DNA of 64,000 nucleotides, taken from assembly GCA_003056245.1 (NCBI GenBank), contig MVDH01000003.1, positions 1,155,957-1,219,956 of the forward strand, in the 5' to 3' direction. Within the stretch, counting starts at the first letter, position 1; every line of letters begins with the position of its first letter. Positions 8,995 to 18,743 of this stretch are shown piece by piece. The position numbers and the translations under genes are program-made. The DNA is from Cellvibrio sp. 79 (GTDB lineage Bacteria > Pseudomonadota > Gammaproteobacteria > Pseudomonadales > Cellvibrionaceae). The notes beneath the pieces were generated by a model, which saw only the letters and a program-made list of their open reading frames with translations, was not told where the DNA came from and did not search any database.

Positions 8995-11737
8995 TGAAAG
9001 CTTCTTTGTCCCGCGGGAACAATTAACAGAACAAGAACTGGATTCAGCATTACAACAATGCGCCAGAGAACCTATACATACTCCCAATTGTATTCAACCT
9101 CATGGCCTGATGCTGGTAACACAGGATACCGCTGATGAAATTATTCAAGTCAGTGAAAATGTTATCCAGCATTTAGGAATTAGCGCAGCGGATTGCATTG
9201 GTAAAAACCTGAACGATGTTATCGGCGGCGATAATCTGGCTGTTATCAACAAGGCAATTCGCGAAGCGGATCTGGCGCCCTATAAATTCACGTCGGTTAT
9301 GTTGGCCAACAAACCTTACGACGCCGTTGTGCATTTTTCACGGCACTATAAAGTCATTGAATTTGAACCCAAAACAATTGCCGATAAAGATTCACTACAA
9401 CAAGTGTATGAAGATTTGCGCAATTATTCGATTGAAGCGCAACAAGCCCACGAAATGGAATCGCTTTATGATTTGATTGTTTCCCATGTGCGTAAAATTA
9501 CCGGCTTTGATCGCGTAAAGCTTTATAAATTTGATGATTCATGGAATGGTTCTGTCGTAGCGGAAAATCGTGCTGATTACATGAACAGCTATTTGGGATT
9601 GAATTTTCCAGCCAGTGATATTCCCGAACAAGCACGCCGCTTGTATAGCATAAATTATTTACGTTTAATTCCCGATATACGTTACAAACCGTCACCGTTG
9701 TACCCCGCATTTGCGGATGGTGCGCGCAAACCACTCGATATGAGTTATTCAATTTTGCGCAGCGTATCGCCAGTACACATCCAGTACCTGGAAAATATTT
9801 GTGTTGAAGCATCAATGTCAATTTCCATTATGCAAGACAACAAGCTTTGGGGACTGATCGCCTGCCATCACCAAACCAGCTTGCATATTTCACACAGCAT
9901 TCGCGTGCTATGTGAAATTATTGCACATATATTTTCGGCAAAACTGACAACCATGCGTCGCTCGCTGGACAACCAACGCCAGGAGTTGCGCAAATTACTC
10001 ATTGAAAAGTTGTCGCTGTCTTCAAGCATGGATACATTTGAAAGTACCATTGCAAGAAATAGTGAGGCAGCACTACAAGCTATGGATGCTGATGGAATTG
10101 CTATATTTGCCGATAGTAAATTCTTTTATTTCGGTGAAACCTACGAACAGGAATGCATCGAGAAACTCGCCAACTGGTATCGAAAATTTGGCAACAAATC
10201 CGTCGTGCATACCAGTTTTGTTGGTGATTACTTTAAGCACGACCCAATGCTTAAAGAGCTAACCGGTGGCGCACTCTTTGTACCTATAGGCATGTACAGC
10301 GATGACATTGCCATCTGGTTCCGCAAAGCACGTATTAAAAGTGTTAATTGGGCTGGCAATCCGGAAAAGCCGGTAGAGCAAACCAAAGCCGGTTATCGAT
10401 TAACACCGCGCAGTTCATTTGAGTTGTGGCAAACAACCGTTAAAGGTCACAGTAAGAACTGGTCGTTCACCGATATTGAAACCGCAGAATCCATTGCGCA
10501 AATTATTTTGGAAAACAGCAAAATACAGGCAGATATTGCCAACCGGGCGAAAACCGATTTCCTATCACACATGTCTCACGAATTGCGTACACCATTAGGG
10601 GCAATTATTTCCATTATCCAGGTGCTTAACCGCGATAAGACATTGACGAATGACCAGAAGAAATTAATTTCCAACCTTGAGGTGAGCTCAGAGTCGCTCT
10701 TTAATTTAATTAATGACTTGTTGGATATTAGCAAGATTGAAGCAAATGAATTTTCGTTGGAAATTGTTCCATTCAAAATTGCAGAACTGGTTGAAGACGT
10801 ACGCAGTATTATGTCGGTAAAAGCGGCAGAAAAAAACCTGCAACTGGGCATTAGCTACCAAGCCGCAAAAGATTATGAATTCCAGGGCGATAAAACCAAG
10901 ATCAAGCAAGTGCTATTTAATCTTGTCAACAATGCAATCAAATTTACCGAGCGCGGTTTTGTAAATTTATTTGCCAGCATCAGTGACAGCATGCACCCGG
11001 AAATCAAAATCCTTAACCTGGAAATTATTGATTCAGGAATAGGTATTGATGAAAGTAAACTGGATGCAATTTTTGGAAAATTCATTCAGGCTGATAGCAG
11101 TACGGCACGAATTTATGGCGGCACCGGTTTGGGCCTGTCTATTTGTAAAAGCATTGTTGATTTAATTGGTGGCGATATTATTGTAACCAGCAAAGTTGGC
11201 CTTGGCAGTAATTTTAAAGTCTCACTGCCTTTGCCGTGCAAACCATCCAATACTGGAAACACCGAATTAAGCAACGAATATTCAGTAACTGACAACCTTG
11301 ATAGCGTTGACAATATTAATAATAAAGACCGCCTTAAAGTATTAGTAGCTGAAGATTACGAAGGCAATATTATTGCTGTACTGGATTTTTTACAAAGCGA
11401 AGGCTGCGAAGTGGTTGTTGCCAAAAATGGCGAAATTGCCGTGAAATATTATCAATCAGCCAGTTTTGATATTATTTTGATGGATGTACAAATGCCACGC
11501 ATGGATGGATTAACCGCAACGCGATTAATCAAGGAAATGGAAGTAAAACAAAACAAACGTCCAACACCTATTCTTGGGATGACTGCAAATGCGATGAAAG
11601 AGGATCGTGAACGCTGCCTTGCTGCCGGAATGGATGATTACATCAGCAAACCCATGCGCCTTGATGAGTTATCCAGCAAAATAAAACAGTTGGTGGAAAA
11701 AAATCGTAACGCTCAACCGCTGACGATCACAGAGTAA
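8987..11737 (+). CDS. bphP: Bacteriophytochrome hybrid histidine kinase (PAS-GAF-PHY-HisKA-HATPase-REC)
   Basis: CAREPIHTPNCIQPHG (chromophore Cys region), PASDIPEQARRLY, PRSSF tongue motif, SHELRTPLGA H-box, GGTGLGLSI, receiver LMDVQMPRMDG. Confidence 0.95.
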   Translation: MNNESFFVPREQLTEQELDSALQQCAREPIHTPNCIQPHGLMLVTQDTADEIIQVSENVIQHLGISAADCIGKNLNDVIGGDNLAVINKAIREADLAPYKFTSVMLANKPYDAVVHFSRHYKVIEFEPKTIADKDSLQQVYEDLRNYSIEAQQAHEMESLYDLIVSHVRKITGFDRVKLYKFDDSWNGSVVAENRADYMNSYLGLNFPASDIPEQARRLYSINYLRLIPDIRYKPSPLYPAFADGARKPLDMSYSILRSVSPVHIQYLENICVEASMSISIMQDNKLWGLIACHHQTSLHISHSIRVLCEIIAHIFSAKLTTMRRSLDNQRQELRKLLIEKLSLSSSMDTFESTIARNSEAALQAMDADGIAIFADSKFFYFGETYEQECIEKLANWYRKFGNKSVVHTSFVGDYFKHDPMLKELTGGALFVPIGMYSDDIAIWFRKARIKSVNWAGNPEKPVEQTKAGYRLTPRSSFELWQTTVKGHSKNWSFTDIETAESIAQIILENSKIQADIANRAKTDFLSHMSHELRTPLGAIISIIQVLNRDKTLTNDQKKLISNLEVSSESLFNLINDLLDISKIEANEFSLEIVPFKIAELVEDVRSIMSVKAAEKNLQLGISYQAAKDYEFQGDKTKIKQVLFNLVNNAIKFTERGFVNLFASISDSMHPEIKILNLEIIDSGIGIDESKLDAIFGKFIQADSSTARIYGGTGLGLSICKSIVDLIGGDIIVTSKVGLGSNFKVSLPLPCKPSNTGNTELSNEYSVTDNLDSVDNINNKDRLKVLVAEDYEGNIIAVLDFLQSEGCEVVVAKNGEIAVKYYQSASFDIILMDVQMPRMDGLTATRLIKEMEVKQNKRPTPILGMTANAMKEDRERCLAAGMDDYISKPMRLDELSSKIKQLVEKNRNAQPLTITE

Positions 11738-11794
11738 CAGCAAAAATAATGCACGGCGGACATGGTTAGTGATAATTATGTCCGCCAACTATAA

Positions 11795-12457
11795 TTATCG
11801 CCTGCTTAGCACGGCCACCAATAACACCCAAAAACATAACACCAGATTAAACAAGGGTATCTGCAATTCCGCCGGCATCGCATAAACCACACATACTGCC
11901 GGAATCCACACCAACCAGTTCGACAACACGACGGTGGGGATTTTTATACAAAAAAATTGTTTATCCATTACGGCGATGGTGCGCGCAAAACTCCAACCGG
12001 ATTCCATCCATGTATAAACAATCGTGATGCCCGGCGCCGCCCAAAGCGAGCTGTAAAGAAATTGATCCACCGCCATTTTAATGATAATAGTTTGCACGTC
12101 ATTTCCAGTACCAAACCAATAAGCTTGCAAGCGATAAAAATAATCGACCTCCATGCCTTTTAATCCCCAAAACACCAGGTAAAAAATAAATAGCGCGAGC
12201 AAACTGCGATCTTTTGCGATAAATCCGCCAAGCCATAAATACAGAAAAGGAATCACGCCGCCAAAGATTGCTGTCGCAACAAATGAATATGCGTACCCGT
12301 AGGTCTGTTTCAACTCGCCAAACCAGGTAAAAAGCGGCTTTGTTGCGGGAACAAAAAAATACACCAGTAATATCGCTATCGCGAATGCTTGCAACACCAA
12401 TCCCGGTTTTATGTTTTTCTTTAATGCGGCAAGGATCGATTCGCGGATAGTCGCCAT
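11795..12457 (-). CDS. Multi-pass membrane protein, C-terminus resembling Mpv17/PMP22 family
   Basis: Several TM segments; KMAVDQFLYSSLWAAPG...SNWLVWIPAVCVVYAMPAELQIPLFNLVLCFWVLLVAVLS. Confidence 0.6.
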   Translation of the reverse strand: MATIRESILAALKKNIKPGLVLQAFAIAILLVYFFVPATKPLFTWFGELKQTYGYAYSFVATAIFGGVIPFLYLWLGGFIAKDRSLLALFIFYLVFWGLKGMEVDYFYRLQAYWFGTGNDVQTIIIKMAVDQFLYSSLWAAPGITIVYTWMESGWSFARTIAVMDKQFFCIKIPTVVLSNWLVWIPAVCVVYAMPAELQIPLFNLVLCFWVLLVAVLSRR

Positions 12458-12458
12458 A

Positions 12459-13265
12459 TTAATGACCGAAGACTGTAATTAACATCTGTAGTGAAAGCCC
12501 AACTAACAACAAAGCAAATAATTTTTTAAGCAACGGAATCGGCAAGCGATGCGCGAGCTTTGCACCTAAAGGTGCAGTAAAAAAACTCATTGAAGCCATG
12601 GCAATTACAGCTGGCCAAAATACATAACCCAGCGTGTAGGTTGGTAAACCAACCTGGCTCCAGCCATTGACGATATAACCAACCGCACCGGAGAGTGCGA
12701 TTGGCAAACCCACTGCAGCAGAAGTGCCAATCGCCACTGGCAAGCTAATATTGCACCACACCAGGAAAGGAACCGTCAGTGTTCCACCGCCAATCGCCAC
12801 CAACGCCGAGATAATTCCTATCCCTGTGCCCGCTGAACTTAAACCGACAACGCCCGGTAATTGTTGCGCTGGTTTTGGTTTTCGGTTGAGCACCATTTGC
12901 AGCGCAACAAATGCCATGAAGCACGAGAAAAAAATCGCCAGGGGTTCTGCCGATAAATAACTCGCCAGAAAAGTTCCGGCAAAAGTGCCCAATAAAATTC
13001 CCGGCGCAATTTTTATCACCACCGGCCATATCACGGCGTTATGTTTGTGATGCGCACGCAAGCTGGCAATCGCCGTTGGCACAATCGCCGCCATGGATGT
13101 CGCTAACGCCATATGTAAAACATGTTCAGCGGGAAATTGTTGCTGCACAAATAAAAACGTGAGCACCGGCACCATAATTCCGCCGCCACCAATACCAAAC
13201 AGGCCGGCAAAAATACCGGTAATGGCACCGAGCAATAAAAAATAAAACAAGAACAGAAAATCCAT
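12459..13265 (-). CDS. Sulfite exporter TauE/SafE family membrane protein
   Basis: GAITGIFAGLFGIGGGGIMVPVLTFLF and ALVAIGGGTLTVPFLVWCNISLPVAIGTSAAVGLPIALSGAVGYI repeats. Confidence 0.93.
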   Translation of the reverse strand: MDFLFLFYFLLLGAITGIFAGLFGIGGGGIMVPVLTFLFVQQQFPAEHVLHMALATSMAAIVPTAIASLRAHHKHNAVIWPVVIKIAPGILLGTFAGTFLASYLSAEPLAIFFSCFMAFVALQMVLNRKPKPAQQLPGVVGLSSAGTGIGIISALVAIGGGTLTVPFLVWCNISLPVAIGTSAAVGLPIALSGAVGYIVNGWSQVGLPTYTLGYVFWPAVIAMASMSFFTAPLGAKLAHRLPIPLLKKLFALLLVGLSLQMLITVFGH

Positions 13266-13304
13266 AACGTCGATAACTCGTAAAACATTTACAACGGGTA
13301 ATAA

Positions 13305-13847
13305 CTATTTAATAAAGCCTTTCAAGCGCGCAAGATTGTAGGCATTGACACTCGTAGCATCTTTAATAACACCGGAAATAATCATTTCCTCGAACTGTGC
13401 GAGCGCAAAAGGTTTGGCAATCAAACCTTCCTCTTCATGATCAAGCGAGTTTTTTTGTTGCTGTAAATCCGTCGCCAGATAAATATGGTAACCCTGATTT
13501 GAATAACCATAAGCTAAATATTGATGGCCGACATACTGCATCTGCCCGGCAATTAATCCGGTTTCCTCGCGCAATTCGCCAGCGGCGATAATAGCGGGAT
13601 CTGCATCGGGATTATCTTCCCAGCTGCCCTGTGGCAATTCCCAATAACGCGCCTGCACCGGATAACGGTATTGCTCGACCAGATGGATGTAACCAGCAGA
13701 GATAGGAATAATCACTACAAAGTCCGGTTTTTCTACTACGCCGAAAATTCCTTCCGCGCCACTGGGACGCTGGATTTTATCTTCGCGCACACGCATCCAT
13801 TTATTTTCGTAAACAGTTTTGCTTACCAACGTTTTTATTTCAGTCAT
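13305..13847 (-). CDS. NUDIX hydrolase (ADP-ribose pyrophosphatase-like)
   Basis: Nudix box-like AAGELREETGLIAGQMQYVG; likely start MTEIKTL at 13847 (ORF opens at 13889). Confidence 0.88.
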   Translation of the reverse strand: MTEIKTLVSKTVYENKWMRVREDKIQRPSGAEGIFGVVEKPDFVVIIPISAGYIHLVEQYRYPVQARYWELPQGSWEDNPDADPAIIAAGELREETGLIAGQMQYVGHQYLAYGYSNQGYHIYLATDLQQQKNSLDHEEEGLIAKPFALAQFEEMIISGVIKDATSVNAYNLARLKGFIK

Positions 13848-13887
13848 CGGTACATCTCCATGAACTGTGAATATAAAGATCAGCATC

Positions 13888-13925
13888 AAAAAAAATCCCC
13901 ACCGTCTTCACGCTGGGGATTTTTT
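13888..13925. terminator. Intrinsic terminator (downstream of bipA)
   Basis: AAAAAATCCCCA...TGGGGATTTTTT hairpin. Confidence 0.75.
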
Positions 13926-13950
13926 ATTATCAGCTAACGATCAAAAAACC

Positions 13951-15777
13951 TTAGGCTTTTTTACCGCGCTTACGTTCATTTTCGGTAAGCAATTTTTTGC
14001 GCAAGCGGATACTTTGTGGCGTTACTTCTACCAACTCGTCATCTTCAATAAATTCCAGCGCTTGTTCCAGCGTGTGACGGATTGGCGGTGACAGGGTCAG
14101 CGCATCGTCAGTACCGGACGCACGAACGTTGGTTAATTGTTTTGCTTTGGTTGGGTTCACAACCAGGTCATTTGAACGCGAGTGAATACCCACGATCTGG
14201 CCTTCGTAAACTTCTACACCAGCGCCGAGGAACAAACGGCCGCGGTCTTGCAACGGGTGCAAACCATAAGCGAGGGTTTTGCCCTTCACCATAGAAACCA
14301 ATACACCATTTTGACGGCTTGCTACTTCACCTTCTTTTACCGGGCCGTAGTGGTCAAAAATACTGGTCATGATGCCGGAACCGGAAGTCATAGTCAGGAA
14401 CTGGCCACGGAAACCAATCAAGCCGCGCGACGGGCAGAGGAATTCCAACTTGATACGACCTTTGCCATCCGGCTCCATGTTGGTCAACTCGCCTTTACGC
14501 AGGCCGAGCTCTTCCATCACAGAACCTTGATGATGTTCTTCAACATCGATTACGACTTGCTCGAACGGCTCATGCACTTCGCCATCAACAATTTTCTTCA
14601 CTACTTCAGGACGCGAAACACCCAGCTCGTAGCCTTCGCGACGCATATTTTCGATCAGTACCGACAGGTGCAATTCACCGCGACCAGATACGATAAATTT
14701 ATCCGGAGAATCGCCTTGTTGAACACGCAGTGCAACGTTAGCAATCAATTCCTGATCCAGACGATCCTTGATATTTCGGCTGGTTACGTACTTGCCTTCT
14801 TTCCCGGCAAACGGTGAATCGTTTACCTGGAAGGTCATGCTTACGGTCGGCTCGTCGATAGACAAGGCTGGCAGGGCTTCAACCGCATCCGGGCTGCACA
14901 GGGTGTCGGAGATGCCGAGCTTATCTACACCGGTAATACACACGATGTCGCCGGCATACGCTTTATCAGTCTCGATACGTTGCAAGCCGTGGTATCCCAT
15001 CACTTGCAATACTTTTGCTTTACGTTGATTACCCTGGTGATCAACTACAACGATTTGCTGGTTGGGTGACAAGCTGCCGCGGGTGATACGGCCGATACCG
15101 ATAACACCTACGTAGCTGCTGTAATCCAACGCAGAAATTTGCATCTGGAACGGGCCATCCAGGTCAACCTGGGGTGGCTGCACCTTGTCCACGATCATTT
15201 GGAACAGCGGAGTCATGTCTTCGGCGATGTTGTCAACGTCGAGACCGGCAACACCGTTCAATGCGGAGGCATAAACAACCGGGAAATCGAGTTGCTCATC
15301 TGTCGCACCAAGGCGATCAAAGAGATCAAATACTTGGTCAATAACCCACTCAGGACGCGCGCCCGGGCGGTCGATTTTGTTGATAACAACAATCGGGTTC
15401 AAGCCTTGCTCGAAGGCTTTGGAGGTTACGAAACGGGTTTGCGGCATCGGGCCGCCAACAGCGTCCACAATCAGCAATACCGAATCAACCATCGACAAAA
15501 CACGCTCTACCTCACCACCGAAGTCGGCGTGGCCGGGGGTGTCTACGATGTTGATACGGTAGTCATTCCACTTGATGGCGGTGTTTTTCGCCAGGATGGT
15601 AATACCGCGCTCGCGTTCCTGATCGTTGCTATCCATGATCAGGTCGCCAGTGTCATCGCGACGATCCAGGGTACCGGATTGGCGCAACAACTGGTCAACC
15701 ATGGAGGTTTTACCGTGGTCAACGTGGGCGATAATAGCGATATTGCGCAGTTTTTCGATTGCTGATTGATCTGTCAC
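13951..15777 (-). CDS. bipA: Ribosome-associated translational GTPase BipA/TypA
   Basis: [54 protein letters not shown]; 608 aa. Confidence 0.97.
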   Translation of the reverse strand: MTDQSAIEKLRNIAIIAHVDHGKTSMVDQLLRQSGTLDRRDDTGDLIMDSNDQERERGITILAKNTAIKWNDYRINIVDTPGHADFGGEVERVLSMVDSVLLIVDAVGGPMPQTRFVTSKAFEQGLNPIVVINKIDRPGARPEWVIDQVFDLFDRLGATDEQLDFPVVYASALNGVAGLDVDNIAEDMTPLFQMIVDKVQPPQVDLDGPFQMQISALDYSSYVGVIGIGRITRGSLSPNQQIVVVDHQGNQRKAKVLQVMGYHGLQRIETDKAYAGDIVCITGVDKLGISDTLCSPDAVEALPALSIDEPTVSMTFQVNDSPFAGKEGKYVTSRNIKDRLDQELIANVALRVQQGDSPDKFIVSGRGELHLSVLIENMRREGYELGVSRPEVVKKIVDGEVHEPFEQVVIDVEEHHQGSVMEELGLRKGELTNMEPDGKGRIKLEFLCPSRGLIGFRGQFLTMTSGSGIMTSIFDHYGPVKEGEVASRQNGVLVSMVKGKTLAYGLHPLQDRGRLFLGAGVEVYEGQIVGIHSRSNDLVVNPTKAKQLTNVRASGTDDALTLSPPIRHTLEQALEFIEDDELVEVTPQSIRLRKKLLTENERKRGKKA

Positions 15778-15992
15778 TTGGGGTTTCTCTTGGGTGTGCG
15801 CCTATAGAAAGGCAAAGGGGATGCGTAAAAAGGCGCGCATTATACCCATCTCTGCATGGCGCGGATATGACAAATCGTTGTTTGTTGGTGAATTTTTAAT
15901 CTGCCAAAATCCGCGACCCCACTGTACTTACGATCACGTTTTAGGCATATTGCGCGCCATTTTAAAGGGTCGGACTATTTACAGGGTGTCTT

Positions 15993-18680
15993 ATGCGCAA
16001 GTCGTTCTTATTATCCACAATGTGGATTTCTTTTTTGATTTTGCTTACTGCGTGCGGCGGTGGGGGAGGCGGCGGTGGCGACAAAACTACTCCCGCCAGC
16101 TCTTCATCCGTTGCGCCACTTGTTGATCAGTCAGTCATTTTCCCTTTCGCAAATGTCAACATGACCGCCGGGGATACCCTTGCATTTTTAGCCTCAGCAC
16201 AGGGCACAGGCAAAATTGCTTATGCCTCCAGTAACACTAATGTAGCGACTATTAATATGGACGGTCGCGTAACCGGCGTTGCAGCCGGCACTACCACTAT
16301 CACCGCTACCATTGCTGCGGATGCTATCTACAAAAGCGCAAGTGCAAGCTATACGCTCACTGTAAAGCAATTGGCCAGCCAAACAGTCACCTTTGATCAA
16401 TCGGGACCACTCACAGTAGTTGAGGGCGATGTGATTGTGAATGTTGCACAGGGACCAGGAACAGGGGATTTAACGTACAGCTCAAACAACGAGGAAATAG
16501 CTACTGTTAATAATCAGGGTTACGTTACTGCAGTAAAAACAGGGGCTGCAATAATTACAGCAAAAAAAAATCGCGACCAACAGTATTACGATGGTCAGGC
16601 ATCATTTACGATCAACGTGACTCCCACCAATAAATTTACATTAAATGCGTGGGTTGGCGTGAATGACACATTGCTTTCCGTACCGACTGCTGCCGGAGCA
16701 ACACTTTATAGCAGTGAGTCGCCTCTTTGCAATGTAACAAATTATTCGAATTGCATTAATAGCTCACTTGATATTGTGAGCAATCAACCGATCACCACGA
16801 CCGCTGCCACCCTTTCCAAAACCGGCTATTTTATTTTAAGTAAAAATGCGAAAGAGTCTTCGTTGGCGATCAGTAAAAAATTATTTTCATATCGAGTCAA
16901 CCAGCAGATTGTCAGCTATAAAAATCAAATATTTTTATTTGGTGGCCGCGATGCGGACAACAATCGTCTTAATGATGTATGGAGTTCCCCTGATGGAAGA
17001 GTATGGCGTTTACTCACCCAAAACGCTCATTTTGATAAACTCAGCAATCACAAAATTGTTGTATTTAACGACAGGCTTTGGGCTATCGCAGGAAAGTCAG
17101 AGAACCATTCCGACATTTGGTCTTCAGTCGATGGAATAAATTGGAAACAGGAAGTAGCTGAAACACCATTTTCAGCACGCCGCCTTCACCAAATAGTTAC
17201 TTTTGATAATAAATTATGGCTGGTTGGCGGTTATGACGGTACCAATTTTAAAAATGATGTATGGACTTCAGAGGATGGAATAAATTGGTCTTTACTTACC
17301 GTGTCAGCCACCTTTGTTGCTGATCGCACTACCGTCACTGGCAATGGTTTCGGATCCGTTATCTCGCCCGATCAACTGATTGTTTTCGAAAATAAATTAT
17401 GGCTTTTCAGATCATGGATGAATTCCAATACACCCGCAGAATTATGGTCATCTACCAATGGAAAAGAGTGGGAAAAAATAGCTGCGCCACAGGAGGCTAT
17501 TAACCGATGGAATCATCAAGTTGTCGCGCATAAAGGCCGTATGCTAATTATTTCGGGTCAAATGATATCAAATAGTGGAGTCATTTATTCTTCTATGGAT
17601 GGAATGCGCTGGGAAAGAGAATATCAAACCAATCATTCAGAAAATATCACCGACCATACAATCATCACTCACATGAACCAGTTGCTTTCCTTCGGTGGAG
17701 CTACTTATGAGACCGACAATTTAACAACCAATGTATTGCAATCAGCAGATGGGAAATATTGGAAAAAGCTTACGCCCTATGCAGACTTTCCGGCGCGCAG
17801 TGAAACCCAGGCAGTGAGCTTTAACAATCAGTTATGGGTAATAGGTGGTGGAGATAAAAATGATGTATGGTCATCAATCAATGGCATCACATGGAAAGAG
17901 AGCATTGGCAATAATATGTTCTCAAAAAAATGGAACTCGCCTTCGCTGGTAACTTTTAAAAATAAAATCTGGGCTGTTGGTGGAAGCAACTTCGACGACA
18001 ACCCAAGTGAGGTGTGGTCATCGCCTGATGGTAATATCTGGACACAGGAAACCGCACAAGCAGAATTTTCTCGTAGACGATATCAACAAGTAGTTGTGCA
18101 TAACAACCAGTTATGGCTCTACGGCGGACTCGACGATTCTGGAATTTTAAATGATGTTTGGGTATCGCCTGATGGAGTCAACTGGACGCGTAAAGTAGAG
18201 AATGCTCCATTTCCCGGTCGCGTTAAATCTGCATTGATCTCTTACAACAATCGCCTATGGCTAATTGGTGGTCACCAGTCAGGTAAACGATTTAACGATG
18301 TATGGTCATCAGCCGATGGAATCACCTGGACGGAAGAGACAACCGCAGCAGAATTTAATGCACGATCGGGACATCAGGTAGTGGCATTCGATAATAAGCT
18401 TTGGCTGTCCGGTGGCGACGCGAATAACGATGAATTTGAAAACGATATCTGGAACTCCGTAGATGGAATCCATTGGGTGCTGCAAAATAACCACGGCGCT
18501 TTTAACGGAAAGATGGAACATAAAATGCTTGTACACAACAATACACTGTTTATTATTGGCGGCGCGGAAATTTATGCACGTGAATTATTTTATTCACGGA
18601 ACACTAACGAAGTATGGTCATCTTCTAACGGGATTGATTGGCGCTTGGGCTTATACGATTCGTTTAGATTTTCAGATTAA
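15993..18680 (+). CDS. Secreted lipoprotein with Big_2-like Ig domains and about 12 kelch-like repeats
   Basis: Lipobox LLTACGGGG; Ig-like TAGDTLAF...VTGVAAGTTTITATI; repeated VWSSPDGxxW units. Confidence 0.8.
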   Translation: MRKSFLLSTMWISFLILLTACGGGGGGGGDKTTPASSSSVAPLVDQSVIFPFANVNMTAGDTLAFLASAQGTGKIAYASSNTNVATINMDGRVTGVAAGTTTITATIAADAIYKSASASYTLTVKQLASQTVTFDQSGPLTVVEGDVIVNVAQGPGTGDLTYSSNNEEIATVNNQGYVTAVKTGAAIITAKKNRDQQYYDGQASFTINVTPTNKFTLNAWVGVNDTLLSVPTAAGATLYSSESPLCNVTNYSNCINSSLDIVSNQPITTTAATLSKTGYFILSKNAKESSLAISKKLFSYRVNQQIVSYKNQIFLFGGRDADNNRLNDVWSSPDGRVWRLLTQNAHFDKLSNHKIVVFNDRLWAIAGKSENHSDIWSSVDGINWKQEVAETPFSARRLHQIVTFDNKLWLVGGYDGTNFKNDVWTSEDGINWSLLTVSATFVADRTTVTGNGFGSVISPDQLIVFENKLWLFRSWMNSNTPAELWSSTNGKEWEKIAAPQEAINRWNHQVVAHKGRMLIISGQMISNSGVIYSSMDGMRWEREYQTNHSENITDHTIITHMNQLLSFGGATYETDNLTTNVLQSADGKYWKKLTPYADFPARSETQAVSFNNQLWVIGGGDKNDVWSSINGITWKESIGNNMFSKKWNSPSLVTFKNKIWAVGGSNFDDNPSEVWSSPDGNIWTQETAQAEFSRRRYQQVVVHNNQLWLYGGLDDSGILNDVWVSPDGVNWTRKVENAPFPGRVKSALISYNNRLWLIGGHQSGKRFNDVWSSADGITWTEETTAAEFNARSGHQVVAFDNKLWLSGGDANNDEFENDIWNSVDGIHWVLQNNHGAFNGKMEHKMLVHNNTLFIIGGAEIYARELFYSRNTNEVWSSSNGIDWRLGLYDSFRFSD

Positions 18681-18702
18681 TATACATACATCTGATCATG
18701 AC

Positions 18703-18732
18703 AAAAAAGAGCCTCATTTGAGGCTCTTTTTA
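18703..18732. terminator. Bidirectional intrinsic terminator
   Basis: AAAAAGAGCCTCATTTGAGGCTCTTTTT between convergent genes. Confidence 0.88.
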
Positions 18733-18743
18733 ATCTGATCATT

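Noticed and set aside
14182-15765. Long + strand ORFs (211 aa, 208 aa) opposite bipA
   Set aside because: Fully antisense to the well-conserved bipA; compositional shadow ORFs with no recognisable motifs.
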